Assembly: GCA_964630925.1 (NCBI GenBank) | Contig: CAZVZK010000024.1 | Coordinates: 20,705 to 84,704, forward strand | Reading direction: 5' to 3' | DNA from: RGDT01 sp964630925 | GTDB taxonomy: Bacteria > Planctomycetota > Planctomycetia > Gemmatales > Gemmataceae | DNA: 64,000 nucleotides | Shown here: positions 51,728 through 58,796 of the stretch, in pieces | How the letters are laid out: every line of letters begins with the position of its first letter | Position numbering within the stretch: position 1 is the stretch's first letter | Notes under the pieces: model-generated | Databases searched by the model: none | Told to the model about the DNA's origin: nothing | The model's input: the letters and a program-made list of their open reading frames with translations, nothing else | Translations under genes and position numbers: made by a program

Positions 51728-52060
51728 GCCAAGGGCGGCGTGGTGCAGAACGTCGGCGGGCGCGGCCACTCCACCACCTACAACGACGGCGGCCAGGTCG
51801 CGGACGCGCTCAAGGCCCTCCGCCCTCTCCTGGGCCAGGTGGCGGAGGGCCAGCGGGCCGCCGTCGAATCGGCGCTGGACAAGCTGATCGAGGCGTCGGG
51901 CAAGGACATCCCAGTCGCCCAGGTGGCCCCCGCCGTCGAGACGGTGGCCGGGGCGTCCCCCACGTTCCTGGACCGGCTCAGGGACATCGCCAGCAAGGCT
52001 GGGGAGAGCATCGCTTCCTCCGCCCTCGTCCAGGCTCTGAAGGCGTTCTTCGGGCTGTGA
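51674..52060 (+). CDS. Small helical protein with N-terminal Asn-rich motif, overlapping partner
   Basis: A 128-residue product whose ATG lies inside the previous gene (23-nt overlap). Residues 5-18 (QVNNNAGDVNNAIS) repeat the end of the upstream protein; GGVVQNVGGRGHSTTYNDGG follows, another Asn/Gly-rich strand-like stretch. The rest is amphipathic helix (ALKALRPLLGQVAEGQRAAVESALDKL) ending in a hydrophobic SALVQALKAFFGL that could touch membranes. It looks like a signal-receiving effector partner rather than an enzyme; this is inference. Confidence 0.75.
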   Translation: MQFHQVNNNAGDVNNAISAKGGVVQNVGGRGHSTTYNDGGQVADALKALRPLLGQVAEGQRAAVESALDKLIEASGKDIPVAQVAPAVETVAGASPTFLDRLRDIASKAGESIASSALVQALKAFFGL

Positions 52061-52150
52061 GGAAAAACGCGTCGCCCCATGAACCCCTGACCAGTGGGCG
52101 TGTCCAACAGCAAGTGGGCGACGCACTTGGGTTCGACTGAGAGGTGGGAC

Positions 52151-52855
52151 ATGACGGCGACGGCGGCCACGAGTTGCGTCTACTGCGGCGACATCAAGGG
52201 CCCCTTCCAGGCCGAACACGTCGTCCCGCGCTGCCTCTGGGCCGGCGGCAGGCCGTCCCACCTCATCACCATCCCTGCCTGCGACGCCTGCAACAAGAGC
52301 TACGGGGCCGACGAGGAATACTTCAGGACGGCCCTCGCGGTGATGGCCGGCCTCGGCAGCCACCCGCAGGTGGACCGGCTGCTCGGCGACACGATCCCGC
52401 GCAGCCTGACCCGGAGGAACGGTCGCCTCCAGCGGGAGATCACCCTGGGACGCGAGCTGGCACCCTACTTCACGCCTTCGGGGCTGTTCGCCGGCTGGCG
52501 ATGGCGTTTCCGGCTGGATTTCGCCAGGTTCAACCGCTGCGTCGAGAAGACGGTGCGCGGGCTCTTCTGGTACAAGTCCGGGCGGCCGCTCTCGCCTGAC
52601 TACGCGGTCCACGTCTACCAGGGCAACGGCTTCTGGGCCGACTCCGGCTTCCAGGCCCTCCAGGCGGAGATGAACGGGCTGGCCGGCGTCGGGGACAGCG
52701 TCTTCTCGTGCCGCTGCACGCGCCAGGAGGACGACCACGACCTGACGGTCTGGCAGCTCGGGTACTACGAGACGCTCGGGGTCTTCGCCTGGACCGCGCG
52801 GCTCCAGCCACCCCCACAGGCCCCCGGCCAGCCGGCCTTGAGCCTGTCCACCTGA
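52151..52855 (+). CDS. HNH endonuclease-like protein
   Basis: A 234-residue product from ATG 52151. Residues 9-50 carry CVYCGDIKGPFQAEHVVPRCLW...ACDACNKSYGADEEYF: two CxxC zinc pairs with the AEHVVP and N-K-x-x-G segments of HNH/treble-clef nucleases. The C-terminal 180 residues (FRLDFARFNRCVEKTVRGLFWYKSGR) are a family-specific domain. A similar layout occurs at 58797-59780. HNH proteins cut DNA or RNA and are frequent in defence and mobile loci. Confidence 0.75.
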   Translation: MTATAATSCVYCGDIKGPFQAEHVVPRCLWAGGRPSHLITIPACDACNKSYGADEEYFRTALAVMAGLGSHPQVDRLLGDTIPRSLTRRNGRLQREITLGRELAPYFTPSGLFAGWRWRFRLDFARFNRCVEKTVRGLFWYKSGRPLSPDYAVHVYQGNGFWADSGFQALQAEMNGLAGVGDSVFSCRCTRQEDDHDLTVWQLGYYETLGVFAWTARLQPPPQAPGQPALSLST

Positions 52856-52887
52856 CCGATCACCAAGACGAGAAGAGAGGGCAGCCC

Positions 52888-53838
52888 ATGTTCTTCCCTG
52901 ATCTCCTGCCGGACGGCCAGCGCAAGGCTTATGAGGCCCTGTGCGCCGCGATGGCCGATTTCTTCCACGGCTGCAACCGGCTGCTCGCCCGCGCCTGGGA
53001 GGCCGCCCAGGCGGCGGCCGGCAAGACGGGCAAGGAGCATCACTCCAGCGTCATGGCTCTGTCCAGGCACGCCATCGAGTCGCTGGACGGCGTCGCCGTC
53101 CTCGTCGGGGGCGGCGGAGGGCACGCCTCCCAGCCTAACTTGCGTGCAGCCCTGGAGGCGACGCTCAGCGTGCTGTTCATCCTCCAGAAGGACACGGAGC
53201 GGCGTGCCATGTCCTACATCGTCGCCCACGCCCACAAGCGGATCAAGCTCTACAACAAGCTGGACCCCACCACCCAGTCCGGCCAGGACTTCCGCAAGCT
53301 GCTGGAGAACGACATCCTCGGCGGCTTCTTCGACCAGCTACCCCTCATCATCTACCCCGACAAGGTCGCCAACCTCCAGGGCATGCTGGCGCGGCCGGAG
53401 TACAAGCCCATCGAGGCGGAGTGGCAGCGGGTGAAGACTGGGCCGCCCAAGCTGCGGGAGGACCCCGCCTGGCACTCCCTCTTCAACGGCCCCAAGAGCG
53501 TGCGGGAGATGGCCATCCGGCTGAACATGGCCGGGATGTACGAGCTGATGTACCGCTTCTGGTCGGACGAGGTCCACGCGGGCAACGCCCTGGAGGCGTT
53601 CGCGCGCATGGACGGCGAGCCGGTGTACCGCCCCGTCCGCCACCCGGAGCTGTTGCAGTCCGTCGTCCAGCACGGCACCTCGCTGGCCCTCCTCCTCGCC
53701 CAGTGGCTCATCGAGACCTACGCCCCGGAGAGCCGGGCCGGCCTCAAGGCGGAGTACCGGGAGAAGCTGAAGCAGCGGGCGGACGAGCTGCGCGGCGGGC
53801 GGCTCATCAACGCGGCGTGGAAGGACGCGGCGGCCTGA
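52888..53838 (+). CDS. DUF5677-like protein
   Basis: A 316-residue mostly helical protein starting 32 nt after the HNH gene. It shows HAIESLDGVAVLVGGGGGH, RAALEATLSVLFILQKDTERRAMSYIVAHAHKRIKLYN and a long C-terminal helix set with FWSDEVHAGN. This arrangement (R-x3-E with following helices, then an H in the helical core) fits DUF5677. It is co-directional with the neighbouring HEPN-like genes. Function unknown. Confidence 0.65.
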   Translation: MFFPDLLPDGQRKAYEALCAAMADFFHGCNRLLARAWEAAQAAAGKTGKEHHSSVMALSRHAIESLDGVAVLVGGGGGHASQPNLRAALEATLSVLFILQKDTERRAMSYIVAHAHKRIKLYNKLDPTTQSGQDFRKLLENDILGGFFDQLPLIIYPDKVANLQGMLARPEYKPIEAEWQRVKTGPPKLREDPAWHSLFNGPKSVREMAIRLNMAGMYELMYRFWSDEVHAGNALEAFARMDGEPVYRPVRHPELLQSVVQHGTSLALLLAQWLIETYAPESRAGLKAEYREKLKQRADELRGGRLINAAWKDAAA

Positions 53839-53885
53839 GCGGGCCGGCGCGGGCCCCTGTACATGAAGCACGAGCGAGGTGGGGC

Positions 53886-54416
53886 ATGGGGAAGGCGAAA
53901 GGCCACGGGATGCCCGAGATCGAGATCCCGAACGTGCAGGTGAAGGACAAGGCGGACGAGTTCCGCCGGGCGGCGAACGTCCTCTACGGGCCGCCGCCGT
54001 TGGAGGGGTGCGTCTCGCCGCTCCTGATGGCGGCGTCGTTCGGCGTCGAGCTGTACCTGAAGAGTTTGAACGCGGCGTGGGAGTACCACGAGGAGGAGGG
54101 CCTCGGGGACGCCCCCGTGTACCGGATGACCTCACGGGCGATGAGGCAGGGCCACCCCCTCCTCGCGCTTTACGACGCCATCGCCGAGCCGGTGAGGCTA
54201 CACCTGGGCGGCGAGACCGCCAAGCGGCCGCTGCGCGGCCGGCCCACCCTGCGCGCCGCCATCGAGCCGTTCGACACGCTGTTCGTGGACGCCCGGTACT
54301 CCTACGAGGAGGGCAAGCGGCGAGAGGGGGTCGAGGTCACGAGGCTGGTCGAGCTGCTGAACTGGCTCGGGGACAGCATCGGGGAGATGCCGAGGTGGGC
54401 GGCCGACGAAGCCTGA
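53886..54416 (+). CDS. HEPN-like protein (short)
   Basis: A 176-residue helical product from ATG 53886. SPLLMAASFGVELYLKSLN, GHPLLALYDAI and FVDARYSYEEGK follow the A-x-E-L-x-L-K...GH-x-L...F...RY layout of HEPN-family proteins (the clan includes RNases of toxin and defence modules). The R-x4-H nuclease signature is not clear, so it may be an inactive or non-RNase member. Lies 47 nt after the DUF5677-like gene. Confidence 0.6.
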   Translation: MGKAKGHGMPEIEIPNVQVKDKADEFRRAANVLYGPPPLEGCVSPLLMAASFGVELYLKSLNAAWEYHEEEGLGDAPVYRMTSRAMRQGHPLLALYDAIAEPVRLHLGGETAKRPLRGRPTLRAAIEPFDTLFVDARYSYEEGKRREGVEVTRLVELLNWLGDSIGEMPRWAADEA

Positions 54417-54472
54417 CCGGCCGGGGGCGCGACGCCCTCGCCCACGCCATCAACACACTCCCAGGAGGCCCC

Positions 54473-55171
54473 ATGTCGGAGCCCTTCCCCGCCCGCACGG
54501 TGATCGTGAGCTTCAACCTCATCGAGCGGATGATGTCGGACATCGTCGGCGTGGTGCCGTTCTGCCCCGAACACCACGGCGTGTGGTCGCCCCAACTGGC
54601 CACGGTCCTGCTGGAGGCGGGCAGCCAGCTCGACTCTCTCTGGAAGGCCCGGTCGCCCGCAGGCCCCAGGCCCGACATGCCGGCGTACTTCAGCCAGTTC
54701 GGCGAGGGGGTCGCGCGTAGCTGGCTGGTGTTCTGGGGCGAGGGCGGCCACCGCGTCCAGCCGTTCGCCGCGTGGGACGGAGCCGCTTCATGGGCGAAGA
54801 CGGACTACGTCCCCCTCCCCTGGTGGCGGGCGTACAACGCGGTCAAGCACGACAGGCTGGCCGAGCGGAGGCAGGCCACGCTGATGAACGCCGTGGAGGC
54901 CCTGGCGGCACTGTTCGTGGCCATCGTCCGGTCCCCTCCGTGCGCCTCCGCAGTCGCCAACGAGGAGTGGATTCCCGACCCGAGCAGGTACGGGCAGACG
55001 CCCGAGGAGCTGCTCGCTGGCGGCGGGTTCATCGGCAACCTCGTGGCGGAGTCCAGGCTGTTCTCCTTCCCCTTCCACGCCGGGGCGGAGCGGCCCGTGA
55101 GCGTCCCCACGTCGGCGTACAGCCCGCGCTTCGCCCACTGGTGCGGCGAGAACGGCATCCGGGAATGGTGA
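54473..55171 (+). CDS. HEPN-like protein with WWRAYNAVKH motif
   Basis: A 232-residue product from ATG 54473 (AGGAGG at 54463-54468). The key segment PWWRAYNAVKHDRLAERRQATLMNAVEALAALFVAI (about 117-150) matches the W-x2-YN-x-VKH-x-R helix of a HEPN-like family in which the K-H pair is characteristic. The rest is helical. It probably acts on RNA or as a partner of an effector; inference. The next unit starts after a 104-nt gap holding its own -10. Confidence 0.6.
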   Translation: MSEPFPARTVIVSFNLIERMMSDIVGVVPFCPEHHGVWSPQLATVLLEAGSQLDSLWKARSPAGPRPDMPAYFSQFGEGVARSWLVFWGEGGHRVQPFAAWDGAASWAKTDYVPLPWWRAYNAVKHDRLAERRQATLMNAVEALAALFVAIVRSPPCASAVANEEWIPDPSRYGQTPEELLAGGGFIGNLVAESRLFSFPFHAGAERPVSVPTSAYSPRFAHWCGENGIREW

Positions 55172-55225
55172 CGCCGCGTCGGCAGGCCGGCTTGGAGGTG
55201 GGGCCCGGGCTTCACGCCGTGGGGA

Positions 55226-55231
55226 TATAAT
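55226..55231 (+). promoter_or_regulatory. -10 box of the caspase-like/trypsin-like operon
   Basis: A perfect TATAAT 45 nt before the ATG at 55276 in a GC-rich context. No clear -35 (GCCCGG at 17 bp), so an activator may be required. The position marks the two protease genes as a separate transcription unit. Confidence 0.45.
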
Positions 55232-55275
55232 GTTGGTTGTTGGCGGTTGCCCAAGCAAGGAGGCAAGGAACGTCC

Positions 55276-55902
55276 ATGACTACCCCCACGAAACCATTCT
55301 TCAAGATCAGCCTCATCGAGTCCCCCAACGAGGAAGACACCCAGAAGGGGAGGAGCGAGGGCAAGCTCCTGAGCCAGGTTCTCGGCCTCGCCGGGGTGCG
55401 CGCCGAGCTGAGGACCGTCGGCGACAGGCGGGAGCTTGAACTGGCCCTCGACCCCGCGTTGCCCATCCTGCGCGACGACGACGACACCAAGCCATTCCTG
55501 CACATCAGCGCCCACGGGAACGAGAAGGGCGTGGTTCTCGGCTCGGGCGAGCTGGTCCCCTGGAAGGATCTCCGCTCTTTGCTGGCCCCGATCAACACGA
55601 GCCTGCGAGGTTACTTGGTCCTTTGCATGTCCACCTGCTTCGGCTCACACGCGACGCAACTGGCCATGACCGAGGGCGACCTGCCCATCCTGCTCCTGGT
55701 GGGGCACCCTGAGAAGGTCAGGTGGAGCCAGGCGCTGATCGCTTACGTCGTGTTCTACAACGTCCTGGCGCTCGGCGGGACGGCGGAAGAGGCCGTGAAC
55801 GCCATGAACGCGGCCACACGCTCGGAGAGCTTCCTGTGGCGCGACGCCCGCGAGGTGAAGGACGGCTACATGAACAGCGTCTTGCGTGGGCTGATCGACT
55901 GA
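55276..55902 (+). CDS. Caspase/CHAT-like cysteine protease
   Basis: A 208-residue single-domain product. The caspase-like core is visible: FLHISAHGNEKG with His80, then strand LRGYLVLCMSTCFGSHATQLA with Cys121 in the S-x-C-x-G/S position, then LPILLLVGHPEKVRWSQALIAYVVFYNVLALGGTAEEAVNAM, the end of the fold with the conserved G...EA helix. His80/Cys121 give the expected dyad. The protein has no other domain, so activation must come from a partner. The next gene, 31 nt away, encodes a trypsin-like protease. Bacterial CHAT/caspase proteins act in regulated cell death and antiphage defence. Confidence 0.8.
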   Translation: MTTPTKPFFKISLIESPNEEDTQKGRSEGKLLSQVLGLAGVRAELRTVGDRRELELALDPALPILRDDDDTKPFLHISAHGNEKGVVLGSGELVPWKDLRSLLAPINTSLRGYLVLCMSTCFGSHATQLAMTEGDLPILLLVGHPEKVRWSQALIAYVVFYNVLALGGTAEEAVNAMNAATRSESFLWRDAREVKDGYMNSVLRGLID

Positions 55903-55933
55903 CCAAGCAAGGCCAAGCGGACGGGGGCTGGCG

Positions 55934-56815
55934 ATGACGGATGAGCAGAAGGGGCGGCGGTTGGAGGCGATGAACAGGGCCAGCGCGGCGGCGGCCCAGT
56001 ACCTGCGTTCTTGCACCTTACCTTTCATCGTCGAGCAAGCGGGGAAGTTTTGGGGGACAGGGACGGGGGTCTTGTTCGGGATCGGCGAGCGCGCCTTCGT
56101 GATCACCGCGTCGCACGTCTTCACGCTGTTGCAGAGGGCGATGCGTGCCCGCCTGCCGATCCTCGTCCCCACCGGCAAGCCGGGCGTTCCATTCCTCCGC
56201 CTCGACCGCGTCGGGGGCTATTACTCGGTCGATCCGAAGGTGGCAGGGCAGCCCGATGACCCGCTGGACATCGCCCTGTTGGAGCTGTCCCCGCCGATGG
56301 GCGATGCCCTGGGCAGGCACATGCACTTCCTGCACATGCCCGAGCTGGACATGGACGACCCGTCGGCCGTTGAGAGCCAGTATCTCACGTTCGGCTACCC
56401 CCACCTGCTGCTCGACCAGAGGGACGACGCCGGGCAGTTGATCTACACCCCGCTCCATCTCATCAGCCGCGCCTACCGGGGCCAGCGAGGGGTTCTCCCG
56501 ACCTACGCGGCCGAGGCCGAGATCGCGGTGGATTTCTTCCCGGATTCGGCAAGGGACAGCGAAGGGAAGGCGATTGCCCTCCCCAACCCAAAAGGGGCCA
56601 GCGGGTGCGGCATCTGGCGGATCGTGCGCGACGACGACGACTACGACCGCTGGGCCCCGGCCCTGCTCAGGCTGGTCGGGATCGAGCATACTTGGAACCA
56701 CGAGGCGAACGTCTTGAGGGGGACGAGGATCGGCCATGCCATCGCCGAGATCGCCCACCGATACGAGGATGTCCGGCCTGCGTTCGGGCTGTCCTATGCC
56801 CGTTTCCTCCGGTGA
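55934..56815 (+). CDS. Trypsin-like serine protease
   Basis: A 293-residue product from ATG 55934 with the chymotrypsin fold: GTGTGVLFGIGERAFVITASH (His61 in T-A-S-H), DPLDIALLEL (Asp112) and NPKGASGCGIW (Ser223 in G-x-S-G-x-G). All three catalytic residues are in order and at sensible spacings. No signal peptide, so cytosolic, which is typical of trypsin-like domains in prokaryotic conflict systems and unlike exported HtrA. It is downstream of the caspase-like gene in the same unit. Confidence 0.8.
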   Translation: MTDEQKGRRLEAMNRASAAAAQYLRSCTLPFIVEQAGKFWGTGTGVLFGIGERAFVITASHVFTLLQRAMRARLPILVPTGKPGVPFLRLDRVGGYYSVDPKVAGQPDDPLDIALLELSPPMGDALGRHMHFLHMPELDMDDPSAVESQYLTFGYPHLLLDQRDDAGQLIYTPLHLISRAYRGQRGVLPTYAAEAEIAVDFFPDSARDSEGKAIALPNPKGASGCGIWRIVRDDDDYDRWAPALLRLVGIEHTWNHEANVLRGTRIGHAIAEIAHRYEDVRPAFGLSYARFLR

Positions 56816-56903
56816 GCCCAGCCGCGCCGTCAGCTCCGCCTTCACCGAGCCCAGCGACCCCAGCACCGAGCCGAACCGCTGAACCGGCGTCCGGGGCCGG
56901 TTA

Positions 56904-57431
56904 CTACGACTGAGCCGACCCCGGCGATGACGTGCCGCCCTCCACCGCCCACTCCCGCTCGACCCGGAGGGCCTCCGGCGCGACGCGGCCGCCCTCGATG
57001 ATGTAGCCGGTGTGGCTCGCCGGGTCCCGGTACACCGGCCCGGCGATGCCGGCGCGGCTCACGCGGAACAACACCCACAGCCCGCTCGGGTTGTGCGGTG
57101 CCAGATGCTCCTCGGCCCACCGCGTCGCGGCATCGGGGTCGAACGAGACGTGGATGCGGCACGCCGCGTCGGCCCTGCCCGTCGTCGAGACGCCCGCCTC
57201 CGCGCCGCGCATCAGGCCCCGTGCCAGGATGCCGTCCCTGTTGGACGCCGGGGTGACGTGGAAGCAGGAGTCGGGCACCTCGGCCGCCACCAGCGGGGCG
57301 GCTATCAGGTCGTCGCGGAAGGCGGCCGCGATCCAGCCTCGGGCGCGGAACCAGCCCACGACCTCGTCCGTGGCGTGGGACTCCTCGGCTTGATGGCCTT
57401 GACTGCCTTTGTATATTCGTTGTATATTCAT
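56904..57431 (-). CDS. Predicted ADP-ribosyltransferase-like protein
   Basis: A 175-residue product, start taken at ATG 57431 (no good ribosome site; a GTG at 57467 is in frame). CFHVTPASNRDGILARGLM matches the H-x-T-x3-N-x2-IL-x2-GL entry of ART-fold enzymes such as DarT and RNA 2'-phosphotransferase. Later IHVSFDPDAATRWAEEHL, WVLFRVSRAGI and GYIIEGGRVAPEALRV complete the pattern with a Glu near the end. It is divergent from the CsrA-toxin fusion gene and the two share the 57.4-kb promoter region. Confidence 0.6.
   Translation of the reverse strand: MNIQRIYKGSQGHQAEESHATDEVVGWFRARGWIAAAFRDDLIAAPLVAAEVPDSCFHVTPASNRDGILARGLMRGAEAGVSTTGRADAACRIHVSFDPDAATRWAEEHLAPHNPSGLWVLFRVSRAGIAGPVYRDPASHTGYIIEGGRVAPEALRVEREWAVEGGTSSPGSAQS
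57399..57428 (+). promoter_or_regulatory. Promoter of the CsrA-toxin fusion gene
   Basis: TTGACT (57399-57404), an 18-bp spacer and TATATT (57423-57428) form a strong sigma70-type promoter about 57 nt before the ATG at 57485. A direct repeat overlaps the -10 (57410-57429). Confidence 0.65.
57410..57429 (+). repeat. Direct repeat TGTATATTC over the promoter
   Basis: TGTATATTC occurs at 57410-57418 and 57421-57429, spaced by 11 bp (one helical turn), overlapping the -10 box. A likely operator, for example for the XRE antitoxin encoded two genes downstream. Confidence 0.55.
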
Positions 57432-57448
57432 GCCACGAGGCCGCGTCC

Positions 57449-57482
57449 ACAGGACACCGCCTCGCACCGGGACAGGAGGTCC
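57449..57482 (+). promoter_or_regulatory. Leader with CsrA-type ACAGGA sites and hairpin
   Basis: The 5' leader carries two ACAGGA motifs (57449-57454 and 57472-57477), 23 nt apart, the second overlapping the ribosome site. The second lies in a small hairpin GGAC-AGGAG-GTCC (57470-57482) that puts GGA in the loop, the form preferred by CsrA. It suggests translational autoregulation by the CsrA domain of the encoded protein. Confidence 0.6.
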
Positions 57483-57484
57483 GC

Positions 57485-58114
57485 ATGCTCGTTCTCTCGC
57501 GGCGCGTCAACGAATCCATTGTCATCAACGAGGAAGTTACCGTCCGTGTCCTCGACGTTGGCGTCGGCCACGCCCGCGTCGAGGCGTCCGGCGGCGTGGA
57601 GGTGATCGAGCGTCGGCTGCGCACGAGGTGCGACGCCGGCCCCCACGAGTGCAGCCTGAGCCTGCCAGGCGGCGTGAGCGTCCAGGCCATCGAGACACGG
57701 CGGGGGGTCGTGCGCCTCGGGGTGGAAGCGCCGCCCAACGTCCCCATCCGGCGCGACCTCGTCTCGCCCGCCGTCGTCTCCCTCCAGGCGGCCATCAAGG
57801 ACTCGCGGTCCTTCCTGACGCCCGGCCAGCACGAACACCTCACGGGCGTCTGGATGCGGCTCGGGTGGTGGGGCGACCCGGAGGCGACACGCGACCTCCG
57901 CATCGAGAGGGCCCACGGCTTCTGGGAGCTGCGGGTGCGCGGCAGCGTCCTGGGGCGGGCCACCGTCAGCGTCTACTTCGCGTGGCTACCCGAGAGCCGG
58001 ACCATCGTGGTCCTCGGGGTGGCGAGGAGGCGGTGGAGCGGGCCGACACCCCGCCACATCGTCATTCGGATCGACAACCGGCTACGCGCCTACCTCGATT
58101 CCCTGCCCGGATGA
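57485..58114 (+). CDS. CsrA domain fused to HigB/RelE-like toxin domain
   Basis: A 209-residue product with a perfect AGGAGGT ribosome site. Residues 1-25 (MLVLSRRVNESIVINEEVTV) and 74-93 (GVVRLGVEAPPNVPIRRDLV) are the two halves of a CsrA sequence, separated by about 47 inserted residues. After a linker, residues 138-206 read FWELRVRGSVLGRATVSVYF, TIVVLGVARRRWSGPTPRHIVI and NRLRAYL, matching the RelE/HigB (gp49-like) ribosome-dependent RNase pattern (wELR...Y...iv.L..f.kk...p...i...R...Y). The next gene encodes an XRE protein, as in higBA. A toxin carrying a CsrA RNA-binding module is unexpected; fusion is read from one uninterrupted frame. Confidence 0.75.
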   Translation: MLVLSRRVNESIVINEEVTVRVLDVGVGHARVEASGGVEVIERRLRTRCDAGPHECSLSLPGGVSVQAIETRRGVVRLGVEAPPNVPIRRDLVSPAVVSLQAAIKDSRSFLTPGQHEHLTGVWMRLGWWGDPEATRDLRIERAHGFWELRVRGSVLGRATVSVYFAWLPESRTIVVLGVARRRWSGPTPRHIVIRIDNRLRAYLDSLPG

Positions 58115-58156
58115 CCCGCCTTGTACTCCGGCAGCCGACACCCGAAGGAGCGAGAA

Positions 58157-58666
58157 ATGACGGCAGCATCTCAAGGCCACCAGGGGCGCACCGTGGCCAG
58201 CGCCGAGGCGAGGGGGAAGGCGGCGGTCAGCCGGTTGGCCGGATGGCCGGCCGGCCGGTGGTCGCAGGTCAAGGAGCTGGCCGGACTCCTGGAGGAGGAG
58301 CAGGACGCGGCCGAGAAGGCGGAGATCATCAAGACCCTCTTTGAAGTCCTCTTCCCGGAGGGCCTGGGGGCCGTGGCGGACGCCGAGGGGGACGCCGACG
58401 ATGCGGCCCGCCGGCGGCTCCAGGCTTACCGCAGGAAGGTCGGCCTGGCCATCCGCCAGCGGCGGAAGGAGCTGGGGATGACCCAGGAGCAGTTGGCCGC
58501 GTCCGCCTGCCTCCCGCAGAGCCACGTCAGCCGGCTGGAGAAGGGCCGGCACGCCCCCACCCAGCAGACGATGGAGAGGGTGGCGGCGGCGTTGAAGACC
58601 ACCCCGTCCAGGCTCGACCCCGGCTGCGAAGATGAAGAGGAGGCGGGGGAGGCCGGCGGCGACTGA
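58157..58666 (+). CDS. XRE-family antitoxin-like regulator
   Basis: A 169-residue product from ATG 58157 (AAGGAG at 58145-58150). The helix-turn-helix (LAIRQRRKELGMTQEQLAASACLPQSHVSRLEKGRHAPTQQTMERVAAAL) occupies about 107-157, with a long N-terminal helical segment ahead and an acidic tail. It follows the toxin-like fusion gene by about 40 nt. By position and type it is the HigA-like antitoxin and likely represses the shared promoter. Confidence 0.85.
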   Translation: MTAASQGHQGRTVASAEARGKAAVSRLAGWPAGRWSQVKELAGLLEEEQDAAEKAEIIKTLFEVLFPEGLGAVADAEGDADDAARRRLQAYRRKVGLAIRQRRKELGMTQEQLAASACLPQSHVSRLEKGRHAPTQQTMERVAAALKTTPSRLDPGCEDEEEAGEAGGD

Positions 58667-58796
58667 GCTTCACGAGGAGACCCGCGAGTTGATCGGCCAC
58701 CGGGTGAACCCAAGACGGCGGGGGCGGGTCTACCATCATGGCCGCCGTGGCGCATGGGCCACGCAACACGCGCCCGCCCAACGAGGGCTTGAGGAG

